Below are positions 31,154 through 42,991 of a stretch of 64,000 bases of DNA, in pieces. Each line of letters starts with the position of its first letter. The first letter of the stretch is position 1. The position numbers and the translations under genes are program-made. The notes beneath the pieces were generated by a model. The model was given only the letters and a program-made list of their open reading frames with translations. It was not told where the DNA came from and ran no database searches. This DNA comes from Fallopia convolvulus. Its lineage: Eukaryota; Streptophyta; Magnoliopsida; Caryophyllales; Polygonaceae. The stretch lies in NCBI GenBank assembly GCA_964016875.1, contig OZ024721.1, positions 13,870,109 through 13,934,108 on the forward strand, written 5' to 3'.

Positions 31154-31861
31154 TCTATTTCTATCCTATTATAAAAGCATACGTAGTTTTGATCACGACC
31201 ATCCAATTTCATAAAAATGTGCATCGTGCGGCTGTTATTAATTCGTAGCTTTTGATCACGACCATCCAATTTCATAAAATTGCGTGTACTATCGTGCGGA
31301 TTAATTCATAATATCTCCTCCCTCAACCTCCCTACTAGGGTTGTCAAAACTTAACCCGACCCGAAAAAACCAACCGACCCGACTTACTCCGAACCCGACC
31401 CGAACGATCGACACTGAACTCGGCCCGACCCGAGAAAAAAATAAAAAAATTTATATTTGAGACATGTTTGACCCGACCGACTCCGAACCCGACCCGACCT
31501 GAAAAAAAAATAAAAAATGCCAAAACTTGACCCAACCCGAAAAACCCGCCCGACTCCGAACCCGACCCGAGAAAAAAATAAAAAAAATTACATTCGGGAC
31601 ATGTTTGACCCGAATTGATTTGACCCGAATCCGAAAAAATCCGAACCCGAGATTAACCCAAAACCGATATGGAAACTGATATGAGGTCAAACCCTATAAA
31701 TTAGCACATACGTCTTAACATCCACATACCTCTTTATTGAACTGAGTGTGCAAGAATGTAAAAACTATCAGAGACCATTTGTTTATGAGTATATATGAAA
31801 AAGGGGTACTTAACTTACAATTTTAAACTGGACTGCCCTGCGAAGCATGGCCCGTTGCTAG
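31154..31861 (+). mobile_element. Helitron-like non-autonomous element
   Basis: Begins A|TCTATTTCTATCCTATTATA and ends CCCGTTGCTAG|T, the A|TC ... CTRR|T borders of Helitrons. A short hairpin (CCTGC GAA GCATGG) sits about 10 bp before the end. A 63-bp tandem repeat (TTTTGATCACGACCATCC at 31187 and 31250) lies near the start. A block of ACCCGACCCG repeats (31337-31696) inside resembles the hAT element at 14678 and may be a separate insertion. No Rep/helicase gene is present. Confidence 0.5.
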
Positions 31862-31989
31862 TTTTAAAAATATTGGTGCAAATCTTAATGTTCATTGGCT
31901 TTTATACATTGCCTCTGAGATGGATTTAGTCCCTATATCAATTTTGGTGCATTCTAACTAAATTCAGTTATTATTGTCACATAGCTGAA

Positions 31990-32100
31990 TTTCAGTTTTT
32001 TTTGGGGTCCATCGGGCGTACCCCCTTTCCCTTGGGTAGGGGTACCCCCGTCTTGACCCCCCAGATTCCGTTGTAGCGGAGCCTCACTGGGTCAATGATG
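31990..32100 (+). mobile_element. RTE-type LINE 3-prime tail
   Basis: GTCCATCGGGCGTACCCCC to CCTCACTGGGTCAATGATGATGAC matches, with differences, the tail of the element at 57919-58235. Only about 100 bp of the 3-prime end are present, ending in a short GAT microsatellite. Confidence 0.6.
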
Positions 32101-32151
32101 ATGACATATTTTAAAAATATTTAAAATATAATTTTATGGTAAAATCATATT

Positions 32152-32531
32152 TTGGATCAGAAAAGCAAACGAAATGATGCTCTCTCAATCCTTTCTCCCT
32201 TTCCCTCAAACAGTGTCTCGCGAATCTCAATCCCAAATCCTAGATCCCAAACAAGCTTTCAAATCCTCCTCCTCTTATGGAGTCTTTCCCCTCAAATCTC
32301 CTATGGAAGTCTCTGCTTTCAACAAAACGAGCCTGATTGGCTAATCTCTTACTTGAATTTGGGCAATACCTCATTACAAGCAGATGAGAAGCGGCGCGAC
32401 ATCCATGCATGTTTCGTGGCCCAAGTATCGAAGAAGAAAGATAAGCCACCCATTCTGGTGTGGGGGAGGAGACAACCTGATTGGAAGAAACCTAAGTGTG
32501 AAGAGATTTTCAAAATTGGGGAGTTAAGGTC
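32152..32531 (+). other. Unrecognised open frame, left half (split by Gypsy insertion)
   Basis: Open from about 32152, reading WLISYLNLGNTSLQADEKR, RDIHACFVAQVSKKKDKPP, LVWGRRQPDWKKPKCEEIF and KIGELR up to the Gypsy border. No ATG starts this frame; an ATG in the next frame (32173) begins a Ser-rich stretch. The codon series continues in phase at 47966 after the insertion. I do not recognise the family. It could be an exon of a host gene or of an older transposon. Confidence 0.5.
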
Positions 32532-32891
32532 TGAGACGGTTAACGACGACTCCTGACTAGGAACTTGCTGTGAGATCGAAATCAGGTGAAATCAACACCT
32601 AGAAATCAATCGATGAAGAGAGAGGTCGATCCAAAGATGTAGAATTCGGGAATTTCATGTAAAAATTGAGAGAGAAAAGAGAAATTAGGAAATTGATTTC
32701 TTCAATTGATTGTGGCGTAAGCCACTACAAGGTTTAAGTACCACTAACGGCCTTCTAGACCAGAACAAACCAACCGGTTAGGCATTTAGGATTTAGTAAA
32801 CCGGGACAAATCGGATTAAAGACTAGAACTCAGTAAGTAAAGTGCGGCGATTTAACAAGAGGAAGAGCTAAGTAAAAGTATTCTTGTCACA
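32532..32891 (-). repeat. 3-prime LTR of the outer Gypsy element
   Basis: 360 bp, similar along its length to 47613-47965 with many substitutions. A purine-rich stretch ending GGGAATAT precedes it on the minus strand, as expected for the polypurine tract. Confidence 0.88.
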
Positions 32892-32977
32892 ATATTCCCA
32901 TGTTGAAGAGATTTTTTGCCTCGAAAATCAAATTCAGGGTGCTTGGCAACTAAATCCTCATAGAAGCCCCATGTGTC

Positions 32978-33302
32978 TTATTCAACGGGAAGTCGTTCCC
33001 ATTGCACTAAGATCTTGGTTGTTGCTTCATTCTTCCTCTTGATAAATTTCTTGTCCAGTATGGCTGCTGGTTCCTTGAGATCTCCAATGTCTATTAGGTA
33101 TTGTGGAAGAGTGGAGTGATTTGAGGTTGTAGGATTGGGGTACAACTGGAGTTGACTCACATGGAAAACATTGTGAATTCCCGATCTAATTGGGAGTTGT
33201 AGCTTATAAGCTACTGGTCCAACTTTGTCAATGATAGGAAAAGGGTTGTTGAAACGTGGAGTGAGCTTGTGAGGCATGCGGGTCTTTGGAGTATTCTGAA
33301 AG
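32978..33302 (-). pseudogene. Outer Gypsy: integrase C-terminus and chromodomain-like region
   Basis: Reads FQNTPKTRMPHKLTPRFNNP, IDKVGPVAYKLQLPIRSGIH, NVFHVSQLQLYP and PAAILDKKFIKRKNEATTKI. This is the GPF/Y region and the start of the chromodomain typical of Ty3/gypsy integrases. The upstream part continues at 35229 after an insertion. Confidence 0.85.
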
Positions 33303-33307
33303 GCTAT

Positions 33308-35223
33308 TTTCCTACACCGCAAGTATACGGTTCGGTTGTAGTATCAAGGTATCGAACTAAGGGAACTTTGTAGTACCGATTATTATTCAACTAGTAGACT
33401 AAGCCAAATAAATAAGAAAAAGAGTATGAGATTGAATTGAAATGTTAACAAGCAATCGAAAATACCAAGGAAATATCAGTGGAGAAGAGCTTCCAAGATT
33501 AGGATTCCCACAATGATGTTTCAGTAGATTTTAAGTGATGTTTATTTGGATTTCAACTTGAATGTCGTTTGAAGGAACTCACTATCTAAAACCAACACAA
33601 ATCTCTTTTCAGAAGATATGTGAATGTGCCTAGACTCAACTAACAATCGTTGTCGCGTAAGATCAATCAGTATTAGACCCTTTAAGCTCTTTAGAGACTA
33701 GGGGCAAATAATCCCAACATTCGTTGTCGCGTTCCGCTAGAATCACTCAAACCCTAGAACTACTACGATAGTATAAATTGACACAAGAGAAATTAAGTTG
33801 TTGTCGCATAAATAACTGATGCGACCTTGCCTAGGCTCGAACCCGATCCCGGCTAGCCCACGACTCCCTAGGCCTTGGCGACCCCCTTGGCGTAGGACTT
33901 AGTGATATATTATGTATTTCCCTATTTTAGCATATTTCTATTTATGTCTTTCTAGATTTAGTTGTTGCTATTTTTAGTATTACTATTTATGTGTTTTATG
34001 GGCTTTTGGACGTTGGGCCTTGCTTGCATGCAAACCCTAGTCCATTAAGCCTTGTTGCTTGTTAGGGTTTCGAGAGCCTCCTCTTTATAAGGAGCTCTCG
34101 GGCTCATTTATTATTCAGCGCACATTTAGGGTTTAATTCAAGTCGAGGTTGTCTCCTTAATTTTATCCTTGTGCTTGCGCCGCCACTATTATTCAATCAA
34201 AGCTCTCGTATTCTTGCATTGTTCAACATAGTTCGTGCCATAATCAAGTCTTCCGCTGTGTTAATTCGAGACCTACTACTCAAACATCGTTCGATCCGAA
34301 GCATCCCATACGAGGGACGCATCAATAACTCTCTAGTTTAATACAGAGGGATCTTATTCAAAACCAATTTCTGGTACTTGTCAAATCAATATCGCATTAT
34401 AATTATCTCATGTCGGTCTCAAATTATAGCAAGAATCCTATATGCAAAGCAAATAGGGCATGAAGTAACCTAGGATTAAATCAAATTTCATTCAAGTTTT
34501 CATTCAACCAAACCTCATAATTCAGATCTGCCTACTTCAGCATTGGGATCACCCAACCTTAGAATAGAAGAATTAGCCAGACATGGTAAAGGAAGAGAGA
34601 AAATCAAATTCAATAAACATACCAAATTGTTTGCAAATCAATTCAATCTTCAAGTCCAATAGATCTAGAAAAATCTCCAAACAATCTCCACCTAGGGTTC
34701 TCAAAAGAGAGGCTAAAAACAAAAAAACGTAATAATAATCATAAAACTAGGGTAGAAGTATATTTAGCAACAAGATAAAGCAAAGCTCAACCCAAATTCC
34801 GACGTGGGGAACTACCCGGTGAAGTACCCGATCGGGTAGTCTTCTGCGGTCCCAAAGGCGTGTCTTTAGAGAACCCTGTCTTAAACCCGGGTTGGAACCC
34901 TAGTTGAGAACCCGGCTAAGTACTCGGTCATGTACTGGGCTGGGATGTCTTTTCTTCCTTTTTCTGCTCTTGGTTCATCTTGGCACCCGAGCAACCACTT
35001 GTAAGCTCCATTTTTCATCACTTAGACTCGATGAAACACTCCTCATAGCTTTGATCCTTGAAAATGCTTGAATCTCCACCCAAAATGACATGAAATCCAC
35101 ACAACACAAGAGTAGATACCGAACGAAGAAAACAAACAATGTAAGCATGAAACTAACTCAAAACTAAGCTAAAAAGACTCAAAACATGAAAGTAAAAATG
35201 TCCTAAACTATGTCTAAATGCAT
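33308..35223. mobile_element. Unclassified insertion with GCTAT target duplication
   Basis: 1.9 kb between GCTAT copies (33303-33307, 35224-35228). It starts TTTCCTACACCGCAAGTATACGG and ends CTAAATGCAT. Five-bp duplication and lack of inverted ends suggest an LTR-type or deleted LTR element, but no TG..CA pair or coding region is seen. It contains a younger solo LTR. Confidence 0.65.
33817..34324 (+). mobile_element. Solo LTR with ATAAC target duplication
   Basis: 508 bp, TGATGCG ... CGCATCA, flanked by ATAAC at 33812-33816 and 34325-34329. A TTTATAA box at 34084-34090 suits an LTR promoter. No internal region: left by recombination between two LTRs. Confidence 0.88.
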
Positions 35224-35228
35224 GCTAT

Positions 35229-36490
35229 CATATTCTGCCTGTATAGTTGGAGTTTTAAGTAGACATGATCTCCAATTTCAAAGCTACGAGGAGAACGATG
35301 CGAATTTGCAGCGTGTTGCATTCTGTTTTGAGCTCTAAGGAGATGAAATTTGAACATAGCAATGATATCTTCCCATTTATGTAAGCTCCTATCAACCACA
35401 AGGGACTTTCTCTTGCCCGAAAGATAAGGCAAATGGAGTGGTGGTTGCTACACGTACACCACTTCGTAAAGGATGGCCTGAATGGAGTTCTGAAAGGTGG
35501 TGTTGTACCACCATTCAGCTAGGGATAACCATTTACTCCATGTATTTGGTGCTTCTAAAGTCATACAATAGAGGGAAGTTTGGCCATCGGATTGTGGGTG
35601 GTAAGCGGTAGATAGGGTTAAGTCAACTCCATCAACTGTGTAATTTTCCCTCCCTTTCTTGTACTGTATTTCAAAGGAATAACCCATTAATTTGGACAAC
35701 CACATTTGTTGGAAAGGGGTGGTTACTCTCTGTTCTAGTAGGTATTTGAGGCTCTTTTGGCCGGTCTTGATAATGAAGGGATGATGGGCCAGATAAGAAC
35801 TCCACACTTGCACAACATGGACCACGGCTAACAACTCTTTTTCGTACACAAACAAAGATTGATGTTTAGGCCCTAAGGCTTGGCAAATGAAGCAAATAGG
35901 GTGTTGATCTTGCATGAGCACCGCACATATCCCCACATTAGAGGCATCAGTTTCCACTACAAATACTTTCCCAAAATCTAGAAGAACTAGCACCGGGGCA
36001 GAGATTAGAGCTTGCTTCAAATTTTCAAAAGTCGTAGTAGCCTCACTGTCCAGGAAAATCCATCTTTTTTAGCAATATTGTCATAGGCCTAGTGATCAGA
36101 CTATAGCCTCTTATAAACCTTCTGTAGTAATTGGTCAGCCCTAGGAAGCTCCTTAGTTGCTTTTGTGAAGATGGAATTGGCTAAGATTGAACTGTTGCGA
36201 TCTTTGCAGGGTCTATACCAACATCTTCTTGTGAGATAAAGTGGCCTAGGTATTCTACTCTTGTTGCCCCAAAAATGCACTTGGAGGATTTTGGGTATAA
36301 TTTGTGTTTCCTGAGTTTGATGAAGACATCTTGTAGATGTTGTAGGTGTTCTTCCCAAGATTTGATGAACATCAATATATCATTAAAGAAAACTAGGACA
36401 AATCTCCTTGCCACATCTCGAAATACTTGGTTCATAAGCCCTTGGAATGTGCAAGGGGCGTTAGTGAGGCCGAATGGCATCACTAGATAT
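35229..36490 (-). pseudogene. Outer Gypsy: RT 3-prime part, RNase H and integrase remnant
   Basis: From the right: VMPFGLTNAPCTFQGLMNQV, VLVFFNDILMF (active-site FNDI instead of the usual DD), EYLGHFISQEDVGIDPAKI; RNase H with VVETDASNVGICAVLMQD and YKKGRENYTVDG. The text then jumps straight to DLTLSTAYHPQSDGQT of the integrase core, so the integrase zinc finger and most of the core are deleted. It ends SHRSPRSFEIGDHVYLKLQ at the GCTAT insertion. Confidence 0.85.
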
Positions 36491-36496
36491 TCATAG

Positions 36497-36919
36497 TGTT
36501 GAGTAGTCGCGGAACCTTCAACTAATATGGAATAATAAAAGTAGTATGAACTTACAAGAATTTAACGAGGTTCGACAAATTGTCTACATCATCGAGGTGA
36601 TATGTCTCTTATTATATGAAGGAAACAAACTCGACAACTTGTACAAACCATAAGTTCGTCGTACAAAAGATTATATCCAAAGAAAATAAATCTCTTTTAT
36701 TTATTTATTTTTCTCTCTCTTATCTTTTGCAAGATAAATACTTCTTTCTCTCTCGTGCTTTCTTTTTCGTTTGTTTTCAGAAGATGATTAAAATTCTTCT
36801 TTCTTTGTTTGTTTATTGTTTCTATTCACTATCGAATTTTTCTCTTTTCTCTCTTCTAATTTAGTTTTATTTTTACAAATACATCCTATTTTGCTTCATC
36901 CAAAAATAGCATGCTTACA
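36497..36919 (-). repeat. 3-prime LTR of the nested Copia element
   Basis: 423 bp, TGTTGAGTAG to GCATGCTTACA. Close to 44930-45392 except for an internal ~40-bp gap and scattered substitutions. Confidence 0.9.
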
Positions 36920-37140
36920 ATTCTCCACTTCGTACACAATTTGAAAAGCCTCAAATTTTGGACGAACAAAGAAATAATCCATGTCGTGCATGATTGACTT
37001 CATCATCTAGGCTACATCATTATTATGACTACCTACGTACCCTTTGATCGGGATCAAGCCAATCGTAGTTCTACATGTCCTCCATATAGTCTGCACCTCA
37101 CCTGTAACCGTCCCGAAGGACTACGCCCCTCCTAGGCAAT

Positions 37141-39115
37141 TTAACATGGGCCAATCTGAAACAATTCTAAGCAGTGTTGAAACTTACTGCCTGTCACAAC
37201 CTTGGTTAACATGCTTGCGGGTTTTTCATTTGTATGTACCTTCATAAGAGAAATATCGCCATCCTCTATAACATCTCGAACAAAATGATACCTGACATCA
37301 ATATGCTTGGTACGAGCATGATGAACCTGATTTTTAGCCAAGTGAATCGCACTCTTAGTATCACACCATAGATCCACACTATCCTGCGTCATTCCCAAGT
37401 CACACAAAAGACCTTTCAACCACAAAGTTTCCTTCACTCCCTCTGCCATAGCCATATATTCTGACTTTGTAATTGAGAGAGCAATTGTAGCCTACAACAT
37501 TGATCTCCAACTTATCGGAGCACCATATAACTTAAAAGCATTACCAGTGGTAGATCGTCGTTTATCAATATCACTTGCATAACCTGAGTCGAAAACCCAC
37601 TAACTTGACATGTCTTTCCACCAAAACATAATTCGGTATTAACGGTACCCTTCAAATACCTCAATATCCACTTTACTGCTTCCCAATGCGCCTTACCAGG
37701 ATTCGCCATGAACCTACTAACAACATTAACTGCTTGTGAAATATCTGGTTGTGTACACACCAAGCATACATTAAACTTCCAACTGCACTTGCATATGGTA
37801 CATTATTCATGTGTTCTTTTTCTTGTGTTGTAACGGGAGATTGCTTGCTGGAGAGTTTGAAATGTTGTGCCAATGGAGTCACCATCGACTTTGCATTTTG
37901 CATACCAAACCGATCAAGAACCTTCTTAATGTAACTTTTCTGATTCAAGAGTAATTTATATGTTTTCCGCTCTCTTCTGATCTCCATACCCAATATCTTT
38001 CTAGGAGCGCTCATGTCCTTCATATCGAACTCTTTACCAAGTTCGACCTTCAACATATTTATTTCCACATACAATATTTATTTCTAGGAGCGCTCATGCT
38101 TCTTGAAGCAATAAGCATTTCATCCACATACAATAAGAGATAAATATAATCACCTCCACGAAGCTTTTGAATGTAGACACAACAATCATGATCACTTCTG
38201 GAGAATCCATGCTTAAGCATAAAAGAGTCAAATCGCTTATGCCATTTTCGAGGCGACTGTTTCAATTCATATAAGGATTTCTTCAAGCGACATACCTAAC
38301 CTTCCTTTCCCTCTACTTTGTATCCTTCCGGTTGATACATGTAGATATCCTCATCCAAGTCTCCCTGCAAGAAGGCTGTTTTGACATCAAGTTATTCTAA
38401 CTCTAGATCACCATGAGCAACAATGCTCAAAAGTAACCGAATAGAAGTATGTTTTACCACATGAGAAAAGATCTCATTGTAATCCACACCTTCTTTCTGT
38501 GCAAAGCCCTTAGACACTAATCTTGCCTTGTATCTTATACCACCAAGCTTAGATGAATCTGATTTTCTTTTATACACCCACTTACAACCAATAGAAGTCA
38601 TTCCCTTAGGCAATGGGACTACCTCCCATGTCTTGTTCTTATGGAGAGATTCCATCTCTTCCTCCATAGAAACCAACCATCTCTCTCTATCAATATCATT
38701 GATAGCTTGTTTCTCATCATCCTCCACCGAGAGTGCATATTCTACTAAGTTTAACTACCCATATTTTTTATAGGCTCGTCAAACCCATACTTGCGAACTG
38801 GTTTGCAAACCCGCCTTGGCCTAGTGGAAGCCATGGACTCTTGATGTTGTTGTTGTTGTAGTACTTGTGTATTTTTCTGTTGAACCTCCTCATGTTCAAG
38901 CTCATCATCTTATTGAAAATATGTGTCATGATGAGATTCCTCTTGATCATGACTAGAGTCTGGTTGGTCCTCAGATTCTTCTATATCAACTACTTGAGAT
39001 TTTAACATCGCAACATCACCACCTTTAGGACCGTCAGCTTTTGATAAAGCTGCCTTGGAGTTCTCATCAAAAGTAACATCCATGATGATTACAAACTTAG
39101 AATCTTCTGAACACC
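37141..39115 (-). pseudogene. Nested Copia: reverse transcriptase and RNase H
   Basis: From the right: IIMDVTFDENSKAA, then RT with WEVVPLPKGMTSIGCKWVYK, RYKARLVSKGFAQKEGVDYN, KSLYELKQSPRKWHKRFD, LLLYVDEMLIAS (YVDE instead of YVDD), PYASAVGSLMYA and RNase H with AMAEGVKETLWLKGLL and KNQVHHARTKHIDVRYHFVRD. Several stops and frame changes split it. Confidence 0.88.
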
Positions 39116-39120
39116 AAAGA

Positions 39121-42100
39121 TGTAATATCCGTGATATTCCAATGTTTTTAAACCAAATATAATATAATATTTATTATAATAAATTATTTTCTCTAAATAA
39201 AAAGAGAATTTTTCATAAATCATAATAAACCTTACTTCTCTTTAAAAAGAGAAATCAAGAAGGATATAATTAAATAAAATCCAATAAAATAGCCCGAGGG
39301 GCATAAATTAATAAAAAGGGGCATAAATTAATAAAAAGAGCATTAAATAAAAATAATGTCTTATAGAGATTGAATTCTTTTAAATAAAATAAGTTACATA
39401 AAAGCTTAAAAATCTAATTACAAGTCTTGTAAAAAGAATGCAAGAGCTGGGACTTGAACCCGAGACCTCTTGCCACTCTAACCACACGCCCCCTCTCTAT
39501 TCCCGCTAGACCAAGTGCACTTTCTTGTTCATTCAACCCAACCATTTTATCTTATATCAAATAATCCCTTCTTCCTCAAAATTGAACATCAGACAATAGT
39601 CTGATGGAAGTGACGTGATTGAAAAAGTGGCCATTGCATGCATCTCCCACCTCCCTCTTGCTTGCTTGACCTCCATTGTTACATCACCTCTCATCACCTT
39701 TGAAGAAGCACACTAATGACCAATAGTTGAGCTCTTCTTCCTCCTCCATTGGTCTACTCCCTTAGCCATGGATTGAAGACCTCCACCAAATTGCCTATAA
39801 AAAGGCTCCTATTCATCCTTTCCACTCACACATTCAAACTCTCTTCTACCTCTCCTAGCAATTGCACTCTTGATCCTCAAAAATCAGCCACATTCAAAGC
39901 TCCATTCCTCCATTAAAACACATCCAAACTTCCTCTTCTTTCTCTTGGAGCCCCCGCCGGACCACCCTTGGAGCCCGACCGGACCACCAACCCGCCGCCG
40001 AGCCCGACAGTGCCGCCGGAGCCTTCGCCGGAGCCCTTGGCCGCGCCACCTGACCGCCGGACCCCCTCCCTTGCCTTCTTCTCCAGTATTCTGTAATTAC
40101 AGAATTGTGAAAGTATAAAATTCTAATCCTAATTCTATTTATTTAATTTATGTATTTATAATTTAGTGAATTTTTATGAAATGCTAGAAATCAAATAAGG
40201 AATAAAGATAATAAGTGAAAAGATTTTTTTAGTTGGATGCTAGAAACAAACTAGAATTACCATGGTAACTTGAGCTTATAAAACAAATAGATAATTTTTT
40301 ATTGTATTTATTATAAGCATGCTCCTTACATAATATAGGTAGATTTTATAAAATAATTATAGCATACAAAATTAATAAGTTAATAATATCATCTTCATAA
40401 AGAAAGAAAATAAGAACTCTAGAAGATATGGATTATTGCATGTCTTAGATTATAGATGACATCCTATTATATGATTTTAATAATAATAATGTTAGGTTTA
40501 TTAAATAAACTCATTATTTAATAAAACATAAAATAGCTTACCTCTAAGTGTAAAGTTACTACAAATAGAAATTTTTATTAATATTTATATATAAATGTGA
40601 CTATAAAGTAAACTAGGTTGGTTTATGATATTAATTATAATAGATGATGGTGATGTTAGAATACTTATGACATACTATAGTAATAAAATTGTAGAGAAAC
40701 TTTATAAAAGTATTATTGTCCAAAACTTGTAGACATAGACTATAGTTTGACCTTGGATATTGATATTATGAAAATATAATATTATATTACTAAAGTCATC
40801 TATGAGAAAAATAGTAATTTAATAATCTCTAAGTGTATAGAAATATTACAAGACATAAGTTCTAGGTTAAATATATTAAGCATGATAATAATTCTAGGAT
40901 ATTATATTGCATAAAGTTGACTTGTATGGAAAGAAATCTTTTAGATATAAGAAAGATAGTATTTTTATAAACTATAATATTATAATAATGGATTATAAAT
41001 ATGAAGTAGGATATTTATAAGTCATGATTATATTTTTACAAGACATGAGGATATTATAGTCTATGATCAAAGATATTTTATAAGCCTTATAATATAAAAG
41101 GACTATAGAATAAAATAAATAGGATTAATTTAATATATGTTAATTTTAGGAAGTTACCTATTAAAGAAAAATAGAAAGTCCTAATTATGTAAACTTCCCA
41201 GAAAAGTAGATTATAAGTCTATGAACCTTTTTAGGTGAATTATAGAATTAAATAAAAGTCTACTAAGAGTATATTATTAATAAGATATTCTTAATGAGGG
41301 ATATATCACTTCAAGATCCTTAAGGAATTTAAAAGTAATATTTTAAATTAAGACAAGTATCTAAAAAGGGTAAGGTGAATTTCTTATAATTTAAGGAGAA
41401 CTTATAGTTTTATAAGAAAAATACTTCTAGGCAAAGTATAGTATTTTATGAAATTTTACTTGCTTACTTATATTAAAGAAATATCAAATAAAGTTAAAAG
41501 AGATTATTTTAATAAAGGTGATGGAATAATAAGGATATTACAAAACCAAAATAATAATAAAGGAATATTATTATAACTTCCTAAATTATTATCGTAATAA
41601 TTTAGAATTCCAACTCTCTTATAAAATATTATAAGAGGTAATCCAAACTTTAAGAGGAAATCATGATTAAAGCTCGCTCGTAAATTCCGTGTCGATAGGT
41701 CGGAATCCGTGCTCGAAGTTGCGAACCACATAATCCGTCAAGAATCGATAGTATACGCTCGTAAGCTAAGGCAAGTGGAATTTTCCCTTGTGGCCTTTCA
41801 TATTCCGTCTTCGTGAAAATTCTCGATGTTGGGAACAACTTGTATGCTTAAATAAAAATTAACCTAGGAAATATCGATTGCTAGAAATAACGACTATTGT
41901 TAGCATAGTATGCTTTATATCCCTTTGTTAGGATTATTTATGCTAGTATAGTTGTTATCTTGATTGTTTACGATCTCGCTCGGAGATCAACGTCGAACGA
42001 ACTAGTGAGGGGCGCGGGATAGCCGACACCTCTATATAACCCTACTAAGTCGTAAGGGCCTACGTGTTTGAAGTACGACTTTCGGGATCATGATCCCATC

Positions 42101-42986
42101 CGCTCCGATTGCAAGGAGGGATGAGCGCACTCTAGCTAAGTGCCGAGAAACTGAGTTTTTCCCTCGGTGGCTCGGGTCATCCGAGTCCCACCACTTTCTA
42201 TTAAAATCATTAACGAAATCGAATACCTTTCGTCACTATACAAGATAAGTGCCCAATGCACATTTAAGATACCAAAACCGGACCGGTCTCAAATGATCGA
42301 TTCGGCTCTCGGTCCGCTCAGGGCGCGAGAGGTTTTTAACTTGTATGAATTAATAATGTTCCCAACATACTTTCTATTCCTAAAGAAGTCTACAATCTAG
42401 TAGCTCTTCTACCGCTTATGGAGTTATCTTCGCTTAAGATATACTCTCCTTCGACCCATTAAAGCTCCACATAAACAAGCCCTATCGTATAGCTCCATCG
42501 TAAACACAACCTTATCATCTCTTTCGACAATAATTAAAATTACCGAAATACCCTCGGGAAGTTCCATTCCCGCTTGCTTAGTCTCTTAGACTAATTCTTC
42601 TTTTCCGCATGTTTGCCTGGCATTTATCGCCCCTCGCGAATTATGTCAGAACCCAGGAACCCTAGCAAGGCGTAAGGCGAAGTGAAGTGAAGGAAGGTCA
42701 AGAACTCTCAAGATGTATTTGTTGTTCACTTTAGTTTATGTTTCACTTTGTTTCAAGAACAAGATGTTTTCGTTATTCGATTTCAAGTACCTTTAATTTT
42801 GAAGACAATGTAAGACGTTTTGTAAGAATCAAGTCTCCTTCGGGAGCACCTTTTCTACTTTATGAATTATGTTTATTTCCGCTTTAATAATGTTCTATAT
42901 CATTCTAAAAGCCTTGGGTGACTTTGGACGGTAAAGTCCGAGGTCACTGGCGGTAATACCCATTGTTGCAAAATAGGGGTGTTACA
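39121..42986 (+). mobile_element. Long solo LTR (Gypsy Del/Tekay-like) nested in Copia
   Basis: 3.87 kb, TGTAATATCC ... GGTGTTACA, flanked by AAAGA at 39116-39120 and 42987-42991. CCTATAAAAAGG near 39796 is a good TATA box. A short Pro/Arg-rich GC-rich stretch (39950-40090) and a very long AT-rich middle are typical of very long Gypsy LTRs. No gag or pol is inside. Orientation is inferred from the TATA box. Confidence 0.8.
39440..39515 (-). other. tRNA-like sequence inside the long LTR
   Basis: On the minus strand, TGGTCTAGCGGG (A-box-like, 39502-39513) is followed by GGGTTCAAGTCCCAG (B-box-like, 39447-39461). Spacing and arms do not give a normal tRNA fold, so this is read as a tRNA-derived or Pol III-promoter-like relic, not a tRNA gene. 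Confidence 0.4.
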
Positions 42987-42991
42987 AAAGA

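Noticed and set aside
31337..31696. A second complete hAT element like the one at 14678
   Set aside because: Similar ACCCGACCC text and weak terminal similarity, but no matching 8-bp duplication.
39440..39515. A tRNA gene
   Set aside because: Only A-box- and B-box-like text; no acceptor or anticodon arm pairs properly.
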